Below, in pieces: positions 1 through 11,024 of a stretch of DNA of 64,000 nt. The first letter of the stretch is position 1. Each line of letters opens with the position of its first letter. Source of the stretch: Salvia splendens (lineage: Eukaryota > Streptophyta > Magnoliopsida > Lamiales > Lamiaceae); contig NC_056040.1 of assembly GCF_004379255.2 (NCBI RefSeq), forward strand, positions 27,122,852 through 27,186,851, read 5' to 3'. The notes beneath the pieces were generated by a model. That model saw only the letters and a list, made by a program, of their open reading frames with translations. It ran no database searches and was not told the origin of the DNA. Both the position numbers and the translations under genes were made by a program.

Positions 1-24
1 ATATATATATATATATATATATAT
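1..24. repeat. (TA)n microsatellite at the window edge
   Basis: A pure AT alternation opens the window, followed by an AT-rich run. It lies 3' of the integrase of the minus-strand gypsy element, where its 3' LTR would be expected. I cannot tell whether it is part of the element or a later insertion. Confidence 0.9.
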
Positions 25-209
25 TTATTTATTTATTATCTTTTGTTGTTTAAAATTAATAATCAGAAAAAAAGTAATTACACTAAGCTACCAAGGAGTT
101 GACTGAGTGCCCTTAGGATGTCACTTGATCAGTTTGATAGTTTAGAAATCATCAGTTGCTCGATCAAGCAGACTACCCAAGAGTACCCAGTTAATCCTTC
201 TACCTGCTA

Positions 210-1615
210 TCACTGGAGAGATTTAGGCATGAACAGTGGAATTTCTTCCACCACGCACACCTCGGTTCCATCCCTATAGGGCTTCACTCTATGGCCATTC
301 ACCAAGAAGGAAGACGAGTCAGAGTCGCTTCCTTGGAGTTTGATTGCTCCATTTGCTCGTATGGCGATGATGGTATAGGGGCCTGTCCACCTTCACCTCA
401 GCTTCCCTGGCATCAGTTTCAGTCTCGACTGGAATAGTAGCACCTTGTGTCCTGCCTTGAGCTCCTTCTTTCTGAGGTTTTTGTCATGCCACATCTTCGT
501 TCTTTCTTTATACCACATGGCAGTGTCATACGCGTCGAGGCGGAGCTCTTCAAGCTCCTGCAGCTGCAACTTCCTCTCCTCAGTGCAGGCCTCGGCGTTA
601 AGATTCATCTCTTTGATAGCCCAGAAGGCTTGATGCTCAATTCCCACAGGTAAATGACACATCTTCCCGAATACCAGACGGTAAGGGGACATCCCCATCG
701 GCGTTTTGAAGGCAGTCCTGTATGCCTAAAGCGCGTCCTCTAGTCGGCGACTCCAGTCCTTTCGCGTTGGGTTTACTGTTTTCTCCTGGATTGCCTTGAT
801 CTCTCAGTTGGACACTTTAGCTTGGCCATTCGTCTGGGGGTGGTAGGGTGTGGACAGTTGGTGGTGGACTCCATATTTCTTCATCAAGGCTTCTATGGTT
901 CGGTTGACGAAGTGAGTGCCTTGATTGGAGATGACTGCCCGCGGTACTCCATACCGGGTAAAGATATTAGACCTTAAGAACTTGGCCACCTCCTTGGACT
1001 CACAAGTGATTGTTGCCTTCGCTTCAATCCACTTGGACACATAGTCCACCGCTACTAGAATATATAAGTTTCCTTCAGATGATGGGAACGGTCCTATGAA
1101 ATCCATCCCCCAGACGTCGAAAATCTCGCACACTATCACTAGGACTTGCGACATTTCATCCTTTGTTGAGATTCCTCCCATCAATTAGCATCGGGGGCAC
1201 ATCCTGCAGAACTCATATGCGTCCTTATGGATGGAGGGCCAGTAAAACCCACTATCAAGTACTTTCCTCGCTGTCTTCTTCGGACCGAAATGACTGCCAC
1301 ATGCTAGTGTGTGGCAGTGGACCAATACATCCTCTTGTTCCCACTCAGGTATACAGCGGCGGATGACTTGATCAGCTCCCATCTTCCACAAATAAGATCA
1401 TCCTAGTAGAAGTAGCGGGAGTCGCTCTTGAGTTTCTGCTTTTGCGCTCTTGTGACCTCATCATTTCTGGGTAGTTCGCCCGTCACCAAATAATTGGCCA
1501 AGTCAGCAAACCATGGCTCCCTCTGCCCGTGGATTTCTTTCCTTTGGTCAGCTTGATTTACCTTCTCAGCGTGGGTGATTGACTGAAGGCTGGACTTCGA
1601 CATGATCAGGTACAA
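210..1615 (-). pseudogene. Integrase domain of gypsy element 1 (inactive)
   Basis: This is the C-terminal part of the polyprotein, which would splice element cDNA into the host chromosome. The zinc-binding N-terminus is visible as HCHTLACG followed by CRMCPRC (about 1190-1330). The catalytic core follows with GMDFIGPF. The second catalytic Asp is Asn here (SNQGTHF where the related copy has SDQGTHF), and the catalytic Glu is Lys (NGQAKVSN against NGQAEVSN). A stop separates the zinc finger from the core, and another follows PGKLR near 390. The frame that ends ESLQ-stop in the related copy ends KSLQ-stop here at 210. Compared with the copy at 27.4-29.7 kb this integrase has lost two of its three DDE residues, so it cannot be active. 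Confidence 0.85.
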
Positions 1616-3060
1616 TGCTCTTCGGGGAATGCGTCAGGGATGGCTTCCCCATTATCCTCTTGCATGATTCGGCTTAGGTGATCAGCCACTCTATTCTCAC
1701 TGCCCTTCTTTTCGACTGCCTCCCAGTGAAACTCTTGTAGCAGGAGTACCCACTTGATCAAGCGCGGCTTCGACTCTTTCTTCGCCAGAAGGTATTTGAT
1801 CGCTGCGTGATCGGTGTAGACAATCACTTTCGAGCCCAGCAGGTAGGGTCTGAATTTCTCGAATGCATAGACTACTGACAACATCTCCTTCTCTGTCGTA
1901 TTGTAATTCTTCTGCGCTTGATTGAGAGTCTTTGAAGCGTAGAAGATAACATAGCTTTTCCCATCGATCTTTTGACCCAAGACTGCCCCTACTTCATAGT
2001 CAATTGCATTGCACATCACCTCGAAGGGGTGACTCCAGTCGGGGGTGCCGATGATCGGAGCACTGATCAGTCTATCCTTCAAAGGCTTGAAAACGGCTTT
2101 GCAGGCATCGGAAAATTCGAACTCCACATCATTCTGGAGTAGCCTCGTCAAGGGCTGGGCTATCTTCGCAAAATCCTTGATAAATCGTCTGTAAAAGCCC
2201 GCATGGCCCAAGAAAGCCCTGATCTCCTTTTGATTTGTTGGATATGGGAGCTTTGCTATAACTGTCACTTTGGCTTGATCCACTTCTATTCCTCTGCTTG
2301 ACACCACGTGGCCCAGGACAATGCCTTCAGTGACCATGAAATGGCACTTCTCGAAGTTTAAGACCAAGTCCTTCTGCCGGCACCTCTCCAGAACTCTGTT
2401 TAGGCTATGTAGTCCTTGCTCAAATGTGTCCCCATAGACGGTGAAATCGTCCATGAAGATCTCAATACAGTCTTCTAATAAATGAGAGAAAATGCTCATC
2501 GTGCATCTTTGGAAGGTACCTGGAGCATTGCAGAGGCAAATGGCATCCTTCTGTAGGCGTAGGTGCCGAAGGGGCATGTAAACGTGGTCTTCTCTTGGTC
2601 CTCTAGATTCACCGTAATCTGGAAATAGCCACTATAACCATCGAGGAAACTGAAGTATTGTTTCCCGGCCAATTTATCATGCATTTGGTCAATGAATGGC
2701 AGTGGGAAGTGATCCTTCTTTGTGACAACATTCAGCTTCCTATAATCAATGCACATCCTCCATCCCGTGACGGGCCTTGTGGGAATTAACTCGTTCTTCT
2801 CATTTTTCACCACCTGGATTCCACCTTTTTTCGGTACCATATGAACTGGATTGACCCAGTTGCTATCCTAGATGGAGTAGATGATTACTATCGAGACCAG
2901 CTTGACTATCTCCTTGAGTACTTCTTCCCTCATATTGGGGTTGAGCTTGCGTTGCTGGTCAAGGTGAGGTTTTGCTCCTTCTTCCAACTGAATGTGGTGA
3001 TGCATAAGTCTGGGCTAATACCCACCAAATCTGTCAACTTCCACCCGATGGCCTTCTGAT
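1606..3060 (-). pseudogene. Reverse transcriptase and RNase H of gypsy element 1
   Basis: The plant Athila/Tat reverse transcriptase is recognisable from [39 protein letters not shown] and the polymerase motif FMDDFTVYG. RNase H follows, with [28 protein letters not shown] and [11 protein letters not shown] frameshift near 2500-2580 splits the domain between RRMPF and [11 protein letters not shown]. In RNase H the motif expected as MCDASDY reads MCNAIDY, so a catalytic Asp is replaced. The segment 2841-3060 holds the degenerate linker between protease and RT, with at least one stop before DSNWV. It is a dead copy, but the family call is secure. Confidence 0.87.
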
Positions 3061-3990
3061 TACGCCTCAGCACCTCCAACAATTGATTTTCCTGCCCCTG
3101 GGTCAACTGATTGGGTTCAACAATTGATCTGGCAATGTTTCATTTTCCCCCAGATAGGCGTACTTCAAATGCGCAGGAAGCGGCTTCAATTCCTTTGCGG
3201 GTGTGGGTACTGCAGTAGGCAGAGGGTTCTCTTCCGCTTCTCTTCTCAATTGGGTGCCTTGATCAGGCAGCTTCTCGTGGCTCGAGACTTGATCGATCCC
3301 TCTTGACCCAGCTGGCCGCGGTCGCTCGCAGAAATCCATGACTGCCTTCGCTATGGCTTGATCATCCATCTCGCCCACTTTCATGGCCTCGTACCAGTCT
3401 GTGATCTTCTTCTCAACTTCTTCGTCCGTGGTAGAGTTTGTGAACTGCCTTTGTAGGAACTCCTCCTCTAGATACTCCTGCACCAACTGCTCGGTTACGT
3501 CCACCGAGTACACGTTCTCACTGTCTGTCGGCATCTTCATTGCTTCGTCAATGTTGAATGTGAATTGCTCTCTGTTGAAATCCAGACTGATCGTCCCATT
3601 ACGGACGTCGATTATAGTGCTGGCCATGGACAGGAACTGTCTTCCCAACAAGACTCCACTAGACTCCTTCGCCGCTGGCTCTGACATTTTTATCACGAAG
3701 AAGTCGGCTGGGTATAGGAAATTGTTCACCTTCACTATTACATCTTCGAGAATCCCTTCTGGGTAAATGCAAGATCTGTCGGCTAGCTGTATCATGATGT
3801 CGGTATCGACAAGCTTAGCCTCTCCCAGCTTCTTGTAGATAGAATAAGGCAGAACATTGATAGACACCCCTAAATCGCACATTGCGTGCTCCACTTGAAT
3901 ATCTCCGATCGAAATCGAGAGCGTGAACATCCCTGGGCCAGTCTTCTTTGATGGGAGGTTACTCCGTTGGATTACTGCATAAGCATTCTC
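3061..3990 (-). pseudogene. Aspartic protease region of gypsy element 1
   Basis: A 275-residue open frame (3930-3103) covers the retropepsin-like protease that would cut the polyprotein. The active-site region reads CDLGVSINVLPYSIY; the usual form is DLGASIN. LADRSCIYPEGILEDVIVKV and GRQFLSMASTIIDV follow, matching the conserved C-terminal half of Athila/Tat proteases. Downstream is an acidic linker (EYLEEEFLQRQF) that leads into RT. A stop just upstream separates it from gag. The frame is long, but Ala-to-Val in the active site and the broken neighbours argue against function. Confidence 0.82.
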
Positions 3991-6140
3991 CTATGTAATA
4001 ATCCTTCCTTCTTCATTGACCTTTCCCGCCAGGTAGTCCTTGATAAACTGGCTGATTGGGGGCATCTTCAACGCCGTCAGGAGTGGCACCTTGACTTCCA
4101 CGTCCTTGAATAGACTGGCCACATCAATCGTGGTGTCTCTCTTTCTGGTCACCATTCCGCGGTAGGGGTAGGGCTTGACCTTCTCCATTTCTTCGCCTTG
4201 ACCTTCTTCTGAGGTCTCGCCGCCCATTTTCGCTTTCCCTTTGTCTTTTGCTCTGGCGGCTTGATCAGAGGAACTGGACTCTCCTTCTTCTTCTTGGCTC
4301 GGTCCGGGTATAGATGCTGGGGACATCGCAGGTGAGCTGTGGCTCTGATATACCTTCCCTAACCTCAGGGAGACTTTGCTTATGTTTTCCTGCCCAGTCG
4401 GTTGCAGCGTGGCAGGGATCTTTCCTTCATTCCCTCTCAGTTCTCCAAGCGACATCGCAACTTGAGAAAGTTGTTTTGTAAGCATATCCAGAGCAGCCCT
4501 TTGTTCCTTCTGTGCTTCCTGGATCTCGCGCATCTCATCGTTAGGGTGGTGTGGAGCCATTATCTCCCCTGGACCTTCGTTGGGGTGTCTGTTATATCTT
4601 TGATTCGAATGTCCTCCACCGTGGCCGGGCTGTGGGAAGTCTGATGGACCGTAGTACTCTGAATGATACTGGGGCTGATGGTGTTGTTGGTTCCCTGGGT
4701 GCTGCTGATTTCCCCTTTGATGTGGCGGAACATAGCTCACCACTTGATTGTTCGGTTGCCTTCCGGAGTTGCTTGGCTGGGGGCCTTGGTGCCTATATCC
4801 CCAGTTCCCTTCCTGCTGCCTGCTGGACCAGTTGCCTTGGGCACCGCTTGACCAACTGCCTTGTGGTCCGCCTGACCAGTTTGCTTGACCACTTTGCATT
4901 CTGTTTCCTCCATTGTGTGGTATCTCTTGATTTCGAGCGAGCCAATTGGGCTGCCCCTCGGAGGGTTGTATCTGTTGTGTCGATGGTGGATGAGGTTGGC
5001 TTGGGTTTTGATCACTCCACCTAAAATTAGGATGATCTCTCCAGGGAGCATCCCTCTGCTTTCCTGGATCCAGTTGCCATTTGGTTCCAATGGCCGACAG
5101 CATTCACCTGAGTTTGCGGCTCTGCTTCAGGAGGAAACTCGCAATAATAATAATGGTGCTCCTCCGGCGGTGGTGGCACATATGGCTTCTCCTTGGGAGC
5201 AGGCGGTGGAGGCGCTCTGGACTTCTCTACTACTTCTTGTAGCTTTTTCTCCATCTGCTCAAATCGAGCCTCCAGCTTCTCGTCACTTCGTGCCTCTGCG
5301 GCGTGCACCGCTCCTTGTCTGTACTGGCCGCAGGAGGTTTCATACGATCTCTTTGCTTCAATTAGCCACTCCAAAATACTCTTCGTTTGGCTGAATGGGG
5401 TTTTCAAGAAATCCCCTTGGGCAGCTAAGTTGAGATCATTCTTGCTATCCACCGTCAATCCACAATAGAAGGTTGAATAGACCTCCCGCTCTCCCATCTT
5501 GTGATTCGGACACGCTTGAAGCAGTCCTTGAAATCTGTCCCAATATTGGCCCAGAGGCTCATCATACTCCTGCCTTTCCTCTGTAATTTCTCTTTTCAAG
5601 GCACTTATCTTTGACGCTGGGAAGAAACAGTCCAGGAAGATCATTCGAAACTCGGCCCAGGTTCTAATTGAGCCTTCTGGCAGCCTTCTCAATCAGATTC
5701 CTGCATCACCCTTCAAAACGAAGGGTATCGCCTTGAGCCTATAATCTTCTGATGTGGACCCAACCGGTACGGGTTGAATGTCACAATATCTGCAAAATTC
5801 ATCTAAAAAGGCATAAGGGCATTCCTTTGAGAGTCCATAGAAATTTGACAACACCGCGAGCACCCCCATTTACACTGCGATTGCCCATATTCCTTGGGTA
5901 ACTGTGATGGCATGAGTGGGCTCATTCTCGTCATGAGCGTATAGGGAGCCAATTCCCCAATCGTTGTCTACGACGGCCATCTGCTTTTCTGCTTCCTCGA
6001 GTAGTGGTGGTTTAGGCGGCGTGGTCTGTTCTCTTTCCTCCTCACTGATCAGTTGCTCAGCAGTTGATGATGAAGCTGCTGCTGCTAACGCGGCTCTGTA
6101 ACGAGTGGTTACTACACCGACCTTCTAGACTCTCCAATGA
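3991..6140 (-). pseudogene. Gag of gypsy element 1
   Basis: The capsid precursor is in several pieces. Reading the minus strand, an Ala/Ser-rich N-terminus (TTRYRAALAAAASSS, about 6060-6110) leads to an in-frame TAA near 5870. The capsid core CPYAFLDEFCRYCDIQPVPV follows. A TGA at 5695-5697 sits where the family normally has Trp (GDAGI-stop-LRRLPEG). The retrotransposon gag core continues at 5692 (WAEFRMIFLDCFFPASK, GLLQACPNHKM). After a frameshift near 5050-5090 comes a long Gln/Pro/Gly-rich tail (5103-3991) with tracts such as GNWSSRQQEGNWGYR. I see no CCHC zinc knuckle. Gag is followed directly by the protease. Confidence 0.82.
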
Positions 6141-6288
6141 GCGTTTGTATTTTTGTGGATGAGAGGATGATTCTAGTGTCCTCCGCGGTGGTACCTTCTC
6201 ATAAAAAGAAAGAAAAATAAATTAAAAACAAGGAACAAAACTATTTACACCTATGCACTCAACACATCCATGTAATAACACCATGCTT

Positions 6289-6305
6289 CCTCGGCAACGG
6301 CGCCA
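6289..6305 (-). other. Primer binding site, tRNA-Asp type
   Basis: The minus strand reads TGGCGCCGTTGCCGAGG just inside the 5' LTR. It is complementary to the 3' end of plant tRNA-Asp (CCCCGGCAACGGCGCCA) with one mismatch. Athila and Tat elements commonly use this primer. It fixes the inner edge of the 5' LTR and the orientation of the element. Confidence 0.88.
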
Positions 6306-6307
6306 TT

Positions 6308-7607
6308 TGGTGGAGCGGTGATTAATCGTGATCAAGTTATATGGAAAAATAACCGATCGAGTGGATCAGTTAGCAAATGTCGTTGCCACTTGATCAAGGT
6401 GCTTCTTTCTCTCACAAAAATATTTTAACTCCCTAACATGCATCCTACTTCTAACAGCAAGCGGCACGTACGGGGTCGATCCCATAGAGAAACTGGTGCG
6501 TTGAGTGTGTGTTAAGTGAACAGGTTTCGGCTGCTACTACGCTTTAAGTTGGGAGTTTTAAACTACTGGTTTAAACTAGGCGGAATATAAACTAACTACT
6601 GGATCAAGTAACTCATCATGCTGGAAAATAGCGAACCGATCAAGTAAGCGACAAACTGGAATATAAGATTTAACTACCTAAACATGCTACGAATCTACGA
6701 AACACTTTTCCATTCAACATAATGAAAGTTCAACACTGGATCTGGGATTTTTTTAAAGATAAAGATTAAACTAGAACAGTAGACGAAAATTTCGAAAACA
6801 AATAACTTTGATTTTTAACTCAAAATAGAATGGTGAAGAAGCGGAATACAAAACAAGAAAGTTTCTTTGACTATGCAATAAAACGAAATTAAGCTAAGCA
6901 ACTAGATCTAGAGTATGAGAAAGCGAATAAGGACGAGAGATCCTCGGTCGGAAACTTGAGACTGCGCCGAACAGATCTGGGTTTCTCTGTTGCTCCCTTC
7001 GGTCGCTCTCCTTCTAACTGACCATTTATACTCTCTAATCTAGGCTACTTTGGAACTTGGAAACAGGAAAATCGGAAACTAAAACTAAAAAGGGAGAAGA
7101 AGCTCTTCACTATGGCGTCGTGTCCTCCATTTATAGGCTCTTCAAAACAACCTCCAGCTATGATAACAACTTTGGCAGTGAATATCCGTCCTTGCTGGGA
7201 TTGCGCGCCTCATCTGTTGATACGCGTCCTCCTTCTATAATGTAGCAATCTTTTAATAACCGAGTGAGGATTCGCCTTCGTCCTTGCGCTTCTTATCCAT
7301 CGATACGTGTCCCATTTTCTGTTTCACAGCTGTAGTCCTTGATAACTGATTGAGGATCGCTTTCCAGCGCATCGGCCAAACGTGTCCTCCTTCTGGAATG
7401 TAGTGGTATCCCCGCTAACTGCTTGATCACCACCTTGATCAACCCACATGGTTTTGGCCTTTTCATCTTATGCGCCAGCTTGATCAGTTTGACCTTGCTG
7501 CCCTTAGTCAAGCGGCATTCCTGCACAATTAACACTCGCTTTGTGCGATAAACTGATCAAGTAGCCTACATTTTACCCTTAAACCGATGCATGAATAGGC
7601 CTTATCA
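6308..7607 (-). mobile_element. 5' LTR of gypsy element 1 (about 1.3 kb)
   Basis: In minus orientation the LTR starts TGATAAGGCC at 7607 and ends CACCA at 6308, two bases before the PBS. The sequence is rich in the TTGATCA motif. The part 7120-7607 is clearly related to LTR sequence at 12480-12562 plus 16701-17033. The partner 3' LTR lies outside the window, so LTR divergence and age cannot be measured here. Confidence 0.82.
7129..7135 (-). promoter_or_regulatory. TATA box of the 5' LTR of gypsy element 1
   Basis: ATTTATA on the plus strand gives TATAAAT in the transcribed direction. It lies inside the LTR at the expected U3/R position. The same block (TTTATAGGCTCTTC) is conserved in the related LTR at 12495-12501. 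Confidence 0.6.
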
Positions 7608-8002
7608 ACATCCTCTCACAATTGTGTAGCAAGTTATATTTAATCATCCCCAAATGTGTCACTCAAACGTGAAATATTATGGAACAAGTTAGGGAAGAAA
7701 CGAAGTAAAAACAAAATGGATATTAAATAGAAAACAAAATTGTATAACCAAAGTCGTTACTAACACATCCCTAGAATCCTATGAATTTAGTTACACATAA
7801 TTGGATAAGCTAAAAACATATAATGAAGGGAAAACAAATTAAACATAAGAACTAAAGTAATAAAACCCAAAGGATGAATGCTTGTAGCCTCAATCTTCTC
7901 TTGATTCCTTCTTCAACCTCTTGCACAATTAAGAACTCTCAAATTTATGCCTTGGAATTATAAGGCAAAACGAAGATCCTTAATGAAGAGGTTTGAGGGG
8001 GT

Positions 8003-8009
8003 ATTTATA
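8003..8009 (-). promoter_or_regulatory. TATA box in the 3' LTR of element 2
   Basis: Plus-strand ATTTATA (minus TATAAAT) inside GGGGGTATTTATAGAGG, within an AT-rich LTR. The position is compatible with the LTR promoter. Confidence 0.5.
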
Positions 8010-8096
8010 GAGGAAATTTCGAGCTCTAGCAAATAAGTTAAAAAGTGGCTAAGTTTAGTAAATCTTGGGGAGAAAGTAGGTCAATTCTATGCACCG

Positions 8097-8380
8097 CGTT
8101 TTCCTAGCTGGCCGCTGGACCTTGGCCAGCGGTCGCTGCTCGATGATCCGTAGTCTCTGCATCTCGAATAGTGGTCGCTACACTTCATCCCAGCGGTCGT
8201 TGGAAATTGTCCCATATCTTCTGGATCATTTGGAACGGTCGCTGAGTACTTCCCAGCGGTCTTTGGGCGTGTTTTTCATTTCAGCACAACTTTCTCCGGA
8301 GCAGACCGCTACTGGCTCAGCGGTCGTTGGGCCCCAGCGGCCGTTGTATTGGTTGAAGCGGACCGCTGGGCGTCTTGAAT
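8097..8380. repeat. Cluster of AGCGGTCGCTG-like motifs in the LTR
   Basis: About eight variants of AGCGGTCGCTG occur within 280 bases, for example near 8137, 8166, 8195, 8231, 8250, 8303-8320 and 8336-8365. Some are in inverse orientation (GACCGCTAC, GGACCGCTGGG). The GC content stands out against the AT-rich surroundings. The same motif recurs in the internal part of this element (9541-9735) and in its gag-protease linker (10915-10975). Confidence 0.8.
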
Positions 8381-8602
8381 GCTCCAGATTTCCAACTTCA
8401 ACTTTTTGCTGTATTTTTAGGCTCAAATATGCACATTTCTCACAAAACACGTCAAGATACCAAAATAGACAAAATATGCAAAATATGGACATTAATTGTG
8501 ATTTTGACATTAAAAAAAGACCAAATAGTGCAAAATATGGACATGAATTGTGATTTTGCACTATTTTAAGGGCCTTAAATAGTGCACAATCCGAGCGTAT
8601 CA

Positions 8603-8616
8603 ACTCCCCCAAACTT
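8603..8616 (-). other. Polypurine tract of element 2
   Basis: The minus strand reads AAGTTTGGGGGAGT immediately before LTR start TGATACG. This is the usual plus-strand priming site for Athila/Tat-like elements and sets the LTR boundary at 8602. Confidence 0.8.
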
Positions 8617-9887
8617 ACATTTATGTTTGTCTTAGAACAAAACAATAAAGACACAAAATTGACGCACGGAATGCATAAGGACTAGACGTCATAATTGCCT
8701 CAAAGTATGGAATAGATAGATCAAGGATAAATTAACTCAATCAAATCAAGCAAGGCTTATTAGTGCACTTTCATTATTAAATTGTGGAACAACTTGAATT
8801 CATGCACTCACATGTGGCAATCTTCCAAAGATGGGAAGTGATTTATCTCTCACTCTCAAAGTGTATAAATGTAATGTGTATAAGCACTCAAATCATGCAT
8901 CATGCAAAGTTTACCATAGGCTTGCTCAAAGTCTAATCCCTCCTCTACTAGATGTGATTAAGCATCAAAAGTCCGAAAGGTCTTTCTTTTTAGTTGTAAT
9001 GTAGGCTCTTTGGTAGGTGAGGAATATTTGGTCCATACTATGGGTTCTAAAGTGTAGTATGAGAACACGTAGAACAAAACCAACACAAAAGAACAACAAC
9101 AATCCATCCCCCAATGTGAATTAATCTCTCATGCAGAGACGTATCAACATAGATATCAAAAAACAATAATCTCTATAAACTACACATGTATTGAAATTCA
9201 TGGAAGTAATAATAGTCTCACAATGCTATGAATATGATTGCAATTTTTAAACAACAAAGAACAAGAGGGAATTCACCAACAAAAACCAACAATTCACCAT
9301 CCCAGGCAAAATCTAACCTTGAAAAACTAGTAGAAACATCATCACACTCATCCCCCATACTAAAACATGCTTTTCAACTGAACAATTCATCAAGAAAGAG
9401 CAAAATCCATGGAAGAATTCATTCTAAACTCAGAAATTAAGAGTAGGATTCATACCTTGAGTTGGAGAGAATTGGACGATGAAAAGATGAAGAATGGAAT
9501 GAGAAACATACCTTTTAAAGTAGCAGTTCGAGTCACTGACCTTCGCGCAGCGACCGCTGCGCGTTGTGCAGCGACCGCTGCGCGTTGTGCAGCGACTGCT
9601 GCACGTCTTTTGAAAACGCATGTCTCTCTGGTCCGCTGCGGCCCGCACAGCGACCGCTGCAGCCTGCCCTTGGGCCCGACCCATACCTGCACACGTGTAA
9701 AAGAGTAGCGATCGCTGTGGATTGTGCAGCGACAACTACGAATTAAATTTTTAATTTTTTTTATATGTGCAAAGTGCATGAAAATTAAGGAAAAACAAAA
9801 ATAATGAAAAATAAAGAAAAACTAGTTGGGTTTCCTCCCAACAAGCGCCTTTGTTTTAAGTCGTTGGCTAGACATGAAGTGACCTAA
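8617..9887. other. Noncoding 3' internal region of element 2
   Basis: This is AT-rich sequence without a convincing gene, between the protease frame and the PPT. Near its right end TAGTTGGGTTTCCTCCCAAC (9821-9840) follows the last codons of the gag-pro frame. Only the GC-rich tandem repeat at 9541-9735 stands out. Confidence 0.7.
9541..9735. repeat. 21-bp GC-rich tandem repeat and related motifs
   Basis: A 21-bp unit beginning GCAGCGACCGCTGCG is repeated nearly three times at about 9547-9605. Single variants follow up to 9735 (CAGCGACCGCTGCAGCC, GTAGCGATCGCTGTGG). The core AGCGACCGCT is the complement of the AGCGGTCGCT motif in the LTR. The Ala/Thr/Arg-rich frames it creates are a side effect of the repeat. 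Confidence 0.85.
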
Positions 9888-11024
9888 CTAGGTGGGCGGC
9901 TCGACAACCCTTGTGCTTAAAACCGCGAATTGGACCAATTTAGTACCCAACTTCTTCCACCATCTGTATTTCCCTTTCGCGGTCTTGATCACATAGATTT
10001 CGGGGTCGACTTGCGGTTGAGTCCTCATTTTCTTCTTCTTTGGTTCTTCCTGCGAAGGAACCTTAGGAAGCTTAAGCTTGCCCTTTTTAGGAGCTCGAGG
10101 TAAAGTGTTATTAATAAAAATAGAAGGGTTAGAAAGATCTTCCCCTTCTAGTGGTCTATAAGGCTTTGTCGTGTCGGTCATCATGACTATCCTGCATTCA
10201 TGCTCCATTTTAGCTCGTTGTACCTCTTCATACTTAAGCATTGCGCTCTCTATCTTGTAGGTGGACTAGATGACGTTGTCACTAATCGTGATCTCGCCCC
10301 TACCTACATCAACAAGAGCTTTGCATGTGGCTAGAAAATCTCTGCCTAAGATTAGAGGTACATTCTTATCTACTTTCATATCAAGAATAATGAATTCGGC
10401 AGGGAAAATGAAATCATATACCTTTACCAACACATCCTCGATCATGCCCGCTGCCTTGATTGCGGTGTTATCGGCCAACCTTATGATCACATCCGATGTC
10501 TAGAGTGACCCGATGTTGAGCTTTTCATAGTACTTCAGTGGCATGATGTTTATGCTCGCCCCTAGATCGCAGAGGGCCTTGTCCACCTTTCCTTGCCCAA
10601 TTGAGCATCTAATGATGAACTGGTTGGGATCTCTTTGCTTCACGGCCTTTTCTGTTTGAATGATCTCGCTGCAATGATGAGGCAACTTAAGGTCGGCTTT
10701 TGTTGGCTTCTTTTTCTTCTTCATCACAGCCTCCCTTAGCAGCTTTGCATACCTAGGTATTTCCTGCAACGATTCAACAAGAGGGATATTAGTATGAACC
10801 TTACAGAACATGATTAAAAAGTGCTTGAACTGCTCTTCAAGCTTAAACTTCGTCTTTGGATGGAAAGGGAGTACAACCCATTGTGCCGCACGAGTCCATC
10901 TTCGGCGGGTGCTTCTGCCTGTTCGGCAGCGGTCTGCTGCGGAGTGTACAGAGATCCGCTGGGCGTCGGGCAGACTCCAGAATTCACCTAGAGGTGCTGA
11001 CTTGGCCCGTTTTCTGCTTAGCAA
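9888..11024 (-). pseudogene. Protease part of the gag-pro element 2
   Basis: The retropepsin-like active site reads CDLGASINIMPLKYYEKL (near 10510-10570). The conserved LADNTAIKAAGMIEDVLVKV and LILGRDFLATCKALVDV follow. In-frame stops fall after NIGSL (about 10500) and after SDNVI (about 10265). Upstream, the linker from gag contains a GC-rich Arg-rich stretch (CRTGRSTRRRWTRAA) created by the AGCGGTC motif. Downstream is a Lys/Pro-rich tail that ends at 9888 with RVVEPPT. No RT follows, so this is a gag-pro-only element. The domain call is firm; it is a broken copy. Confidence 0.82.

Larger units (their letters stand above)
1..7607 (-). mobile_element. Ty3/gypsy Athila/Tat-type retrotransposon 1, 3' end outside the window
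   Basis: In minus orientation the order is 5' LTR (6308-7607), tRNA-Asp primer binding site, gag, protease, reverse transcriptase, RNase H and integrase. This order, the FMDDF reverse transcriptase motif, the NEKNELIPTR signature and the lack of a chromodomain are typical of the Athila/Tat branch of plant gypsy elements. The 3' LTR is not present, so the copy continues past position 1. Numerous stops and frameshifts make it non-functional. Its LTR right end (7607) abuts sequence that I read as the 3' LTR of another element, so it probably inserted there. Confidence 0.88.
7608..8602 (-). mobile_element. Partial 3' LTR of element 2
   Basis: The LTR starts at 8602 in minus orientation (TGATACGCTCGG) directly after a G-rich polypurine tract. 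It runs to the junction with element 1 at 7607/7608. It holds a TATA box (8003-8009), an A-rich direct repeat (CAAAATATGGACAT, 8474-8550) and the GC-rich AGCGGTCGCTG cluster described separately. Open frames in this stretch have no protein character and I reject them. Confidence 0.75.

Noticed and set aside
3124..5394. Plus-strand frames such as 4551-5024 and 4885-5394
   Set aside because: They are shadows of the minus-strand gag and protease of gypsy element 1, with no motifs of their own.
9409..9779. Ala/Thr/Arg-rich frames on both strands
   Set aside because: They are created by the 21-bp GC-rich tandem repeat.
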